A program made the translations under genes and the position numbers. Under the pieces are notes generated by a model that was given only the letters and a program-made list of their open reading frames with translations, made no database searches and was not told the origin of the DNA. Positions 1 through 4,966 of a stretch of 5,000 nucleotides of DNA are shown in pieces (position 1 is the stretch's first letter; every line of letters starts with the position of its first letter). This DNA comes from Bacillota bacterium (GTDB lineage Bacteria; Bacillota; Clostridia; Oscillospirales; Ruminococcaceae): the NCBI GenBank assembly GCA_023439835.1, contig JAEXUW010000024.1:1-5000 (forward strand). The letters run 5' to 3'.

Positions 1-42
1 TTCTTTACTTTTCTTGCTTGTGCAAGAAAAGTAACAAAAGAA
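1..42. repeat. Long interrupted palindrome at left edge
   Basis: ACTTTTCTTGC (7-17) pairs perfectly with GCAAGAAAAGT (22-32) around a TTGT loop. Outer arms TTCTTT (1-6) and AAAGAA (37-42) extend the stem, with AACA (33-36) bulged out. There is no T-run after the stem, so it does not look like a plain intrinsic terminator. It resembles a dispersed palindromic (REP/MITE-like) unit. That class is inferred; copy number cannot be seen here. The palindrome may continue left of the window. Confidence 0.6.
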
Positions 43-65
43 GCACCCTCTCGCCGAGGGCTTCT
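39..65. repeat. Second hairpin of the left hairpin row
   Basis: CCCTC (46-50) pairs with GAGGG (56-60) around TCGCC, and outer arms AGAAG (39-43) and CTTCT (61-65) extend it, with CA unpaired on the left side only. Its left arm overlaps the outer right arm of the preceding palindrome (AAAGAA, 37-42), so the two structures compete for the same bases. Confidence 0.5.
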
Positions 66-77
66 GACGGTTCAGGC

Positions 78-113
78 GCACACGATGCTTGCTTTTAGCA
101 AGCATTTCGGTGC
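78..113. repeat. Third hairpin of the left hairpin row
   Basis: ATGCTTGC (85-92) pairs perfectly with GCAAGCAT (98-105) around TTTTA. Outer arms GCAC (78-81) and GTGC (110-113) also pair, with a small internal loop in between in which CG (83-84) can pair with CG (108-109). No T-tract follows. Role unknown; probably part of the same palindromic repeat unit as the two hairpins before it. Confidence 0.5.
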
Positions 114-148
114 TAACAGTGATTAATAAAGTCTTTTTGTGAGTTTTG

Positions 149-274
149 ATGTTTTGTTTTGGTGATATTGATACGCTGAGTGACGGCTGCGCCGGTTTTA
201 TAACGGTGATAAAGGCGCCGCTTTCGCTTGGGTACTATTCCAACGGCTCGCCTTTTTATAGGCTTGCGCCTTGA
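149..274 (+). CDS. Possible 41-aa small ORF, unrecognised
   Basis: An ATG-to-TGA frame encodes 41 residues, starting MFCFGDIDTLSDG and ending SNGSPFYRLAP. An in-frame stop at 140-142 limits any upstream extension to one codon. There is no good Shine-Dalgarno site; GTGAG about 5 nt upstream of the ATG is the best available. The frame has no transmembrane or signal-like segment and no family I recognise. It also contains an inverted repeat (AAGGCGC 212-218 and GCGCCTT 266-272), which favours repeat-derived DNA over a gene. It lies upstream of the tail genes on the same strand and could be a remnant of an earlier gene there. This is a weak call. Confidence 0.2.
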   Translation: MFCFGDIDTLSDGCAGFITVIKAPLSLGYYSNGSPFYRLAP

Positions 275-341
275 AGTTTGGGGTTTGGGCGGAGTGAGGG
301 AGGGGGCAACTAACTACTAACAACTATTTTCTAATAACTAA

Positions 342-348
342 AAGGGGG
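342..348 (+). promoter_or_regulatory. Strong ribosome binding site for the first tail gene
   Basis: AAGGGGG lies 8 nt before the ATG at 357. It supports that start and shows that translation begins afresh here rather than by coupling to an upstream gene. I see no convincing -35/-10 pair between 275 and 341. That stretch is G-rich, then contains a short ACTA-type simple repeat (about 308-326). Confidence 0.65.
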
Positions 349-356
349 TTGATATT

Positions 357-776
357 ATGACGCAAACCGATAATGACTTCACGCTTTTGAGCGGCGGCGT
401 TTCACAAGACGAGGCGGGAATGATTTTAGCGCCGCTGGGTGAAGGCTATACGCTTATCTGCAAAAGCTATACCCTTTCAAAAACGGCGGGCATTTCAGAA
501 CTGTCTTGTATTTCAAAGCGGACTGTTACCGAGCTTAAATCGGGCGGGCATCTGAAAATCAAAGCAAAGGGTGAGGTTATTCTCGACTCAAGCAGCGGCT
601 TTATCGAGGCTTTAACTGAGCTTTCCTCAAAAACTGAGCCATTCACGCTGACTATCGGCGCTCAAAGCTATGACAGAATGCTCCTCAAAGATTTTTCGGC
701 GCAGATTGACGGCTACGGCAGGCTTGCGGTATGCTCTGTTGAGTTTGTTCAGACAAGCGGTGATGAGGATGAGTGA
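357..776 (+). CDS. Small phage tail protein, gpU/XkdP-like (tentative)
   Basis: This encodes a 139-aa soluble protein with no signal peptide or membrane segment. The C-terminal half carries the most telling pattern: FTLTIGAQSYDRMLLKDF at about 96-113, then a segment with IDGYGRLAVCSVEFVQ at 117-132. A short beta-rich unit of this kind (IG..Y..M.L..F.A..D.YGR......V.F) recalls gpU of phage P2 and the small tail protein preceding the hub in PBSX-like tails; this is recognition by pattern, not a search. A GPLG-like LysM repeat is not visible. The N-terminal third (LLSGGVSQDEAGMILAPLGEG) is unfamiliar. The start is set by the AAGGGGG site 8 nt upstream. The gene overlaps the next by 8 nt, which indicates one operon with coupled translation, and the hub-like partner downstream is the main support for a tail role. 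The tail of the protein is acidic (GDEDE). Alternatives are a small baseplate protein of another family or an uncharacterised protein. Confidence 0.55.
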   Translation: MTQTDNDFTLLSGGVSQDEAGMILAPLGEGYTLICKSYTLSKTAGISELSCISKRTVTELKSGGHLKIKAKGEVILDSSSGFIEALTELSSKTEPFTLTIGAQSYDRMLLKDFSAQIDGYGRLAVCSVEFVQTSGDEDE

Positions 777-1725
777 CACTGTCGTTTTGAGCGTGCTTGA
801 ATTCGGGGAGAGTGAGCGAAAAACACTTTCCCACTGTGTCGGAATGAGATTTTCAAAGGAGCGGTATACACCCTTTTCCACCTTTAAGGGGGATTTTTTC
901 ACCGATAATTTTTTCGGCGAAATCATCGATGTGGAGCTTTATGTAAACGGCTTTCTCATTCACAAGGGGGTTATTGACGTTTGTGAGCAAAGGCTGCTCC
1001 CCACTAAAAAGCTGGTGAGCATTTCGTCAAAGGGCTATACCTTTTCGCTTGGCTATACTGAGCTTGCCGAGGGAATCCGCTATGGGCTGTCACTTGACAC
1101 GTTGATGACACCTGATGTCACTCCTCCCTTTGTTTCGTGCGAGCAGTCCGCCTCTTTGGTGAATTATCTTTATATAAAGGAGCATTCAACTCTCTGGGAC
1201 GCTGTCGTGAACCTTTGCCTTAAAGGGCTATCTTGCTATCCGTATATTGCTTATACAAATACGGTGAGATTTTCAAAGCCTCAAAGTCCTAAGATTATTG
1301 CCTTTGATGATGACGCGAAAATCACAGCTTTTTCATCGGGAAGCAACCTTTCAAATATGATAAGCGACCTTCACATGCGTGATGTAAACGGCAATTATAA
1401 CGCATATAACGCTCAGTGTGGCTATGCTGTTGAACGAAACATTGAAAGGCACAAGCATTTGAGCTTTGACAGGCATTGGCTTTCAGACATGAACCGAGGG
1501 CTTGGCTTTAAGCTTGACTTTTTCTCAAGGGGGAGAGAGTTTAAAAAGATAAGCTATAAGGGCTTCAACGGTGAGGACATTAACGACTGCTTTTTAAGTG
1601 AGGTATCAGGGATTGAAACGGGGGTCTTGGATATTTCAGCGGTTGAAATTCTCGCCGGAAAAAACGGCGTGATCACAACGCTTACAGCATATTCAGACGG
1701 GTTTTGTAATGTAAATCAGCCTTGA
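769..1725 (+). CDS. Phage baseplate hub protein, gpD/XkdQ-like
   Basis: This encodes a 318-aa protein, close to full length for PBSX XkdQ-type hubs (about 325 aa), so it looks complete. In such tails the hub sits at the distal end of the tail tube and holds the spike. The N-terminal region (about 20-100) shows the usual barrel pattern: FSKERYTPFSTFKGDF at 28-43, then EIIDVELYVNGFLIHKGVID at 51-70, then VSISSKGYTFSLGYTELAEG at 83-102. The middle has SLVNYLYIKEHSTLWDAVVN at 129-148, followed by YPYIAYTNTVRFSKP at 157-171, matching the hub insertion domain that begins with a 'W-D-x-V' helix. The C-terminus (ISAVEILAGKNGVITTLTAY) fits the returning barrel strand. ATG 769 is preferred because GGTGAT (759-764) lies 4 nt upstream; ATG 763 is also possible and adds two residues. 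The frame continues upstream to ATG 670, but that would run through the preceding gene. Translation is probably coupled to that gene. No spike, wedge or sheath gene follows: a terminator comes within 70 bp. Confidence 0.7.
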   Translation: MSDTVVLSVLEFGESERKTLSHCVGMRFSKERYTPFSTFKGDFFTDNFFGEIIDVELYVNGFLIHKGVIDVCEQRLLPTKKLVSISSKGYTFSLGYTELAEGIRYGLSLDTLMTPDVTPPFVSCEQSASLVNYLYIKEHSTLWDAVVNLCLKGLSCYPYIAYTNTVRFSKPQSPKIIAFDDDAKITAFSSGSNLSNMISDLHMRDVNGNYNAYNAQCGYAVERNIERHKHLSFDRHWLSDMNRGLGFKLDFFSRGREFKKISYKGFNGEDINDCFLSEVSGIETGVLDISAVEILAGKNGVITTLTAYSDGFCNVNQP

Positions 1726-1792
1726 AAAGATTGATTTGAGTACACCGTCAAAGCCAGTATGATGGTGACAGACGCCCTCGTGACACATCAAT

Positions 1793-1826
1793 AAACCCAC
1801 CCGCTTTTAATGCAGGTGGGTTTTTT
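1793..1826 (+). terminator. Intrinsic terminator, probably bidirectional
   Basis: AAACCCACC (1793-1801) pairs perfectly with GGTGGGTTT (1815-1823), and six T's (1821-1826) end the structure. GC/GC (1803-1804 with 1812-1813) can add to the stem top. It lies 67 bp after the hub stop codon and ends the tail transcript. The stop codon of the convergent yfhO gene begins at the next base, and on the minus strand the same stem is followed by TTTATT, so it probably stops both transcripts, more weakly on the minus side. Confidence 0.88.
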
Positions 1827-4505
1827 CTATTTTTTCAGCGTTGATATTGTAAACACGACGATTGGAAAGATATAAATCAGTATGAAAATCAAGCCGGCAA
1901 ATGTTATATATAACCCTGTCGCCAGCTTTTCAAGGATGGGGATATATTTGAAGCGGCGCCTTGAAATAAAGACTGAAAAGAGTATTAAAAGTGATATACC
2001 CAAAACAAAAAGTATCATTGAAAGCTTGAAGCCGTATGGAGTATAGGTGATTTCTATATGGTTTGTACCTTTTTCAAGCTCGATAGCCATGAAGGCGTCA
2101 AGAACAGGCTGTGCCTCGGTCTTTTTCCCGTTGACGGTGATTTCAAAGCCACGGTTTGAGGGGATTGTCAGCATCAGCATACCGTTTTCGCTTTCGCTGA
2201 CGGCATCGGCGAATATTTTGTCCCCTTTGATTTCAATTTCGGCTTGAGTTATTCCTTCAAGACCTTTTTCAAGAAGCTGCGAATCCATTCCGAACACACC
2301 GAAGGAATAGGCACTTCCGCTTTTTTTCACTGAAAGGGTGACGTTCACATCTGTGTTTTCATATTCGCCAAGATAGAGAAAGCCGTTTGTGGATTTTGAA
2401 GGATAGCTGATTTCACGAATATTCCCGTTGACGTAAATGTCAAAGCTTCCGTTTACAGGCTCGGTCAGTCTTGTGCTGATGTATTTAAAGCAGTCAAAAT
2501 ACAGCTTTTGCTTCTTGTCAACGTGAAAGGTGTAAATGATTTTTCCGTCCTGCTCCTCGTCCGTATAGTAATAAGTGTTGCCGCTGTGTGTGTTTAAATC
2601 AGCGTTAATCAGTGAGGAGGGTTCATATCTTGTCACAAGACCGTTTTCCCCCGTCAGAGCAGAAAACAACGTAGCCTGATATTCAATTCTGTCACCCTGT
2701 GGTATTTGTGAAAGGGCTTGTGCCTGCTCCTTTGAAATTACCGTTCCAAGAGAAAGGCTGTGCTCATTTTCTATTATTGAGTAGTATTTGTTTTCATAAA
2801 CCGTTGAGGCTTCACCTGTGAGGGTTGTTCTCTTTATAGTGTATTTGTTCCCCATAAGAGCGTCAACAAGGGTAGTTGAGCCGTTTGAGTTAACCTCCAT
2901 CCAATATGAAGAATAGCCAAGCTTTTTCATGGCGAACATATAGCTCTCTGTGTTGAAGGAGGTGTAGTGCGCCAGAGAATTGTAGCCCATTGCGCCCGTC
3001 AGGTTTGCATCAAAGTCCTTTGAGAAGTTCTTCACTCTGAAAACGCTGTCGTCGTTTATTTTTCCCGAAAGCTCCATAGCGTACTTGTAGTTTGCTGTGT
3101 CACGCCCTGCATATCCCATATAGACAGATGAATTGAAAGCGCACTCTGTCAGCGTGAAAACAGCGATGAGCACCGATACGGTTTTCATTGACAAAAGCTG
3201 TTTTTTATATAAGCTTAAAATAATCGCTATGACGCAAATTCCGCAAAAAGCCGTCAGCGTTATTAGTGTCAGGGACTCGGGGCTTCCCCAAAGGCTTGAC
3301 ACATAGCTTTTGAGTATATCACGCTTGTTTTTAAGAAGATACCACGAAAGGATAATAAAGCCTGACACTCCTGCTCCCGCTGTTATAAGTGCGGAGAGGT
3401 CGTTTTTGTGAGCCTGTGAGCCTTGTCTGTTGTGCTCTGATAAAACACAGGCGAACACGGCAAGTCCGCAAAGCACAAGCATATGGCCGTAGCGTGCGGG
3501 GAACGCCTGATAACTCCCCGTATGCCACATTTTGTTGACAGGCTCAATTATAAGCGGAATTAAAAAGAGCAAAAGCATAATATAAAGCGGGCGGCAGGAT
3601 TTTGTTTCAAACAGTCTAAGTTTTATAAAGGCAATAAGCCCGAAGGCTATAAAACAGGTTGACAGCACAATCGGAAAGGTTGTGGGTGACGCTGTAAAGG
3701 GCAGAGATGAGGAAAGACTGTCGATAACCGATACTCCTCTAGCGGAGGCTAGAAACTGTTCAAACGACGCAAGCCAGACGGGTGAGGTTATCAGCGCAGC
3801 TAAAAGAGTTGACACAGAAAAAAGAATTATTTGCTTTCCGCGGTCCTTTTTCCTTGATATGAAAATAAGGTATAAGGCTAAGCTGAAAATTATGAATAGA
3901 GCCAGCATATAGCCAAGATAGAACTGAAACAGTATCAGAAGTGACAGGGTTAGGACGTAGGGGACAATTTTCTCCTTTGAAAGAAGCTTTTCAAAGGCAA
4001 TCACAAAAAGCGGGAAAATATACATCACATCAAGCCACGTTATAAGCTGATAAAACATCATTGAATAGCCACAGAAGGCATAGGCGACAGAAAGCGATAC
4101 AGTCTGTAAAGTGTCAAGCCTTTTAAAGAAGTATCGAAAGAAAAAAGAGGCTGTTACCGAACAGGTAATGAGCTTTAGGGCGATTATAATATTGATGAAG
4201 TCAATCATGTCGGCTTTGTCAACAAATGCTGTCAGCAGTGAAAACGGACTTGACGCTAGGAATAAAAAGACTGACAGATAGTCCATTCCGCCGGCATTGG
4301 TCATTGAGAAAAAGGCACCGCTTTTTCCCGCTAGAACGTCTTTGAACTCAAGCAGGACGGGAAGGTTTTGTTGAGAAAGGTCGCCCCAGCTAAGTGTCTT
4401 TTCGCCCAGCGGATAAAGAGAAAAAATTTTAAAAATGAAAAGCAGGACAAATGCCGTCATAACGGCTGATAGTATTTGTGCGTTGAATTTTTTTATTGTT
4501 TGCAT
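1827..4505 (-). CDS. yfhO: YfhO-family polytopic membrane protein
   Basis: This 892-aa protein has the architecture of the YfhO family (GT-C-like membrane glycosyltransferase fold). In Bacillus and Listeria, members are needed to add sugars to lipoteichoic acid on the outer face of the membrane; the acceptor in this organism is unknown. About a dozen hydrophobic segments fill residues 12-460 (for example 12-32, 103-124, 137-155, 180-217, 226-248, 275-297, 341-355, 371-391, 412-432, 440-458). A large extracytoplasmic domain follows (about 465-825), then two closing segments (827-848, 862-886). Family hallmarks are the early acidic loop motif WGDLSQQNLP (40-49, D42 a candidate catalytic residue), FPARYGHM at 335-342, LVDALMGNKYTI at 546-557, and the C-terminal beta module IPSNRGFEITVNGKK (781-795) with AFMAIELEKGTNHIEITYTP (804-823). 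The start is fixed by AGGAG 6 nt upstream. The gene is transcribed alone here, convergent with the tail genes. Usual partners (a CsbB-type lipid-carrier glycosyltransferase, GtcA-type flippase) are not in the window. No frameshift or truncation is seen. Confidence 0.92.
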   Translation of the reverse strand: MQTIKKFNAQILSAVMTAFVLLFIFKIFSLYPLGEKTLSWGDLSQQNLPVLLEFKDVLAGKSGAFFSMTNAGGMDYLSVFLFLASSPFSLLTAFVDKADMIDFINIIIALKLITCSVTASFFFRYFFKRLDTLQTVSLSVAYAFCGYSMMFYQLITWLDVMYIFPLFVIAFEKLLSKEKIVPYVLTLSLLILFQFYLGYMLALFIIFSLALYLIFISRKKDRGKQIILFSVSTLLAALITSPVWLASFEQFLASARGVSVIDSLSSSLPFTASPTTFPIVLSTCFIAFGLIAFIKLRLFETKSCRPLYIMLLLFLIPLIIEPVNKMWHTGSYQAFPARYGHMLVLCGLAVFACVLSEHNRQGSQAHKNDLSALITAGAGVSGFIILSWYLLKNKRDILKSYVSSLWGSPESLTLITLTAFCGICVIAIILSLYKKQLLSMKTVSVLIAVFTLTECAFNSSVYMGYAGRDTANYKYAMELSGKINDDSVFRVKNFSKDFDANLTGAMGYNSLAHYTSFNTESYMFAMKKLGYSSYWMEVNSNGSTTLVDALMGNKYTIKRTTLTGEASTVYENKYYSIIENEHSLSLGTVISKEQAQALSQIPQGDRIEYQATLFSALTGENGLVTRYEPSSLINADLNTHSGNTYYYTDEEQDGKIIYTFHVDKKQKLYFDCFKYISTRLTEPVNGSFDIYVNGNIREISYPSKSTNGFLYLGEYENTDVNVTLSVKKSGSAYSFGVFGMDSQLLEKGLEGITQAEIEIKGDKIFADAVSESENGMLMLTIPSNRGFEITVNGKKTEAQPVLDAFMAIELEKGTNHIEITYTPYGFKLSMILFVLGISLLILFSVFISRRRFKYIPILEKLATGLYITFAGLIFILIYIFPIVVFTISTLKK

Positions 4506-4511
4506 AGCTTA

Positions 4512-4516
4512 CTCCT
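4512..4516 (-). promoter_or_regulatory. Shine-Dalgarno site of yfhO
   Basis: On the minus strand AGGAG is followed by TAAGCT and then the ATG at 4505, a spacing of 6 nt. It decides the start of the 892-aa protein. Confidence 0.85.
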
Positions 4517-4554
4517 ATAATAAATGCAGAATTTGTTAATTTTATACGCTTTGA

Positions 4555-4560
4555 TAAGTA
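4555..4560. repeat. Left copy of 6-bp direct repeat (probable target duplication)
   Basis: TAAGTA abuts the left terminal inverted repeat. The identical hexamer abuts the right end at 4812-4817, as expected for a target-site duplication made on insertion. Confidence 0.65.
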
Positions 4561-4578
4561 ATGTCTACTGAATAATTC
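4561..4578 (+). repeat. Left terminal inverted repeat
   Basis: ATGTCTACTGAATAATTC is the inverted counterpart of 4794-4811 with a single T/C difference at the fourth base. Its inner end overlaps a small hairpin, TTCGC/GCGAA (4576-4588). Confidence 0.8.
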
Positions 4579-4611
4579 GCATTGCGAAATTTTTGTGCAG
4601 ATTTCTGCACA

Positions 4612-4653
4612 AATTGAATTTTAATGGCGTATCTAAGCCGTTAAAATTCAATT
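4612..4653. repeat. 17-bp stem inside the element
   Basis: AATTGAATTTTAATGGC (4612-4628) pairs with GCCGTTAAAATTCAATT (4637-4653), with one G-T pair and an 8-nt loop. Its foot shares bases 4612-4613 with the preceding TTTGTGCAG/CTGCACAAA hairpin. Confidence 0.75.
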
Positions 4654-4699
4654 CAGACATTTCTTGATGCCATACTGAACAGATTTTCGATGAAAATCT

Positions 4700-4755
4700 A
4701 AAGACAAAGTGCAAGCAAAAATGATAATATATATAAATCCTTGCACTTTGTCTTT
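4700..4755. repeat. Perfect 16-bp stem with AT-rich 24-nt loop
   Basis: AAAGACAAAGTGCAAG (4700-4715) is perfectly complementary to CTTGCACTTTGTCTTT (4740-4755). The 24-nt loop (4716-4739) is almost entirely A and T and holds a TATATATA run. It is the longest perfect stem in the element. Confidence 0.8.
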
Positions 4756-4759
4756 TCAA
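4730..4759 (-). promoter_or_regulatory. Possible promoter inside the element, toward yfhO
   Basis: On the minus strand TTGAAA (4754-4759) is followed after 18 bp by TATATA (4730-4735). Both boxes are good, but the -10 lies in the AT-rich hairpin loop, where such hexamers arise easily. If active, it would drive yfhO from within the element. Confidence 0.3.
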
Positions 4760-4793
4760 AAACGCTTTTCCGTCGCTTTGCGACTGAGTTTTT

Positions 4794-4811
4794 GAATTAT
4801 TCAGTAGGCAT
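4794..4811 (-). repeat. Right terminal inverted repeat
   Basis: Read on the minus strand this is ATGCCTACTGAATAATTC, 17 of 18 identical to the left end. Confidence 0.8.
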
Positions 4812-4817
4812 TAAGTA
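4812..4817. repeat. Right copy of 6-bp direct repeat
   Basis: TAAGTA abuts the right end of the element and matches 4555-4560. On the minus strand it reads TACTTA and shares its first four bases (TACT) with the TATACT -10 box. Confidence 0.65.
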
Positions 4818-4842
4818 TAGCATAACAAATTTTCATTAGCAA
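4814..4842 (-). promoter_or_regulatory. Probable yfhO promoter, now 300 bp upstream
   Basis: On the minus strand TTGCTA (4837-4842) is separated by exactly 17 bp from TATACT (4814-4819), and the -10 is preceded by TGC, an extended -10 signature. Transcription would start near 4806-4808, inside the right end of the inserted element, giving a yfhO leader of about 300 nt. Without the element the leader would be about 50 nt. No other minus-strand gene lies between it and yfhO. Confidence 0.6.
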
Positions 4843-4917
4843 TATTAATACTGAATAAAATTATTTCTAAATGAGCGATTTGTTTTGAAGACTGTTTTAG
4901 CTTTTTATGGGAACAAT

Positions 4918-4962
4918 GCAAAGGCTCAGCCTTTGCTAAAATCCATTCTGGATTTTAGCAAA
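4918..4962. repeat. Two overlapping perfect hairpins
   Basis: GCAAAGGCT (4918-4926) pairs with AGCCTTTGC (4928-4936). TTTGCTAAAATCCA (4932-4945) pairs with TGGATTTTAGCAAA (4949-4962). The two share TTTGC (4932-4936), so both cannot form fully at once. There is no T-run on either side to suggest simple termination. The stretch 4843-4917 before them is AT-rich and shows no gene or other structure I can support. Confidence 0.65.
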
Positions 4963-4966
4963 CATC

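Larger units (their letters stand above)
1..126 (+). other. Open frame from left edge, doubtful
   Basis: Frame 1 is open from the first base of the window to a TAA at 124-126, about 41 codons, reading through all three hairpins. It could be the 3' end of a gene starting to the left. The palindromic sequence can keep a frame open by chance, and the peptide (for example ...ARKVTKEAPSRRGLLTVQ...) matches no family I recognise. I consider it more likely non-coding repeat DNA. Confidence 0.12.
4561..4811. mobile_element. 251-bp MITE-like palindromic element, non-autonomous
   Basis: The element begins ATGTCTACTGAATAATTC and ends with the complement of ATGCCTACTGAATAATTC, so the terminal repeats match at 17 of 18 bases. 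It is flanked by TAAGTA on both sides. It has no plausible transposase. Nearly all of its interior forms stems: TTTGTGCAG/CTGCACAAA (4592-4613), a 17-bp stem at 4612-4653, AGATTTTC/GAAAATCT (4681-4699), a perfect 16-bp stem at 4700-4755, and a nested pair TCAAAAAC/GTTTTTGA (4756-4795) with GTCGC/GCGAC inside. These are direct observations. The interpretation as a miniature inverted-repeat element moved by a transposase elsewhere in the genome is inference. Exact ends are uncertain by about 2 bp because TA adjoins both ends. A family cannot be assigned. Confidence 0.75.
4530..4831. promoter_or_regulatory. Interrupted dyad split by the inserted element
   Basis: Left of the element lie AATTTGTTA (4530-4538) and TATAC (4543-4547). 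Right of it lie GTATA (4815-4819) and TAACAAATT (4823-4831), the exact complements. With the element and one TAAGTA copy removed, these form a compact interrupted palindrome overlapping the yfhO -10 and start region. Such a dyad could be a repressor operator or a hairpin at the 5' end of the transcript. No regulator is identified, and AT-rich sequence raises the chance of coincidence. Confidence 0.4.

Noticed and set aside
670..768. Longer start (ATG 670) for the hub gene
   Set aside because: It would add 33 residues by reading through the preceding gene in another frame. The added peptide is arginine-rich and unlike the family start, while ATG 769 has a nearby GGTGAT.
627..926. Minus-strand open frame of 99 codons
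   Set aside because: It lies antisense to the overlap of the two tail genes, has no ribosome site and encodes no recognisable pattern.
1759..1794. ATG ATG GTG ... TAA, 11 codons after the hub gene
   Set aside because: Too short, with no Shine-Dalgarno site, and its stop runs into the terminator stem.
2047..2247. Plus-strand open frame of 66 codons
   Set aside because: Shadow of the yfhO C-terminal domain on the opposite strand.
3331..3528. Minus-strand open frame of 65 codons
   Set aside because: Out-of-frame shadow inside yfhO, without a ribosome site.
3682..3912. Plus-strand open frame of 76 codons
   Set aside because: Antisense shadow of yfhO membrane segments.
4565..4759. Minus-strand open frame of 64 codons inside the palindromic element
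   Set aside because: It reads through hairpin stems and an AT-rich loop, has no ribosome site, and its product looks random.
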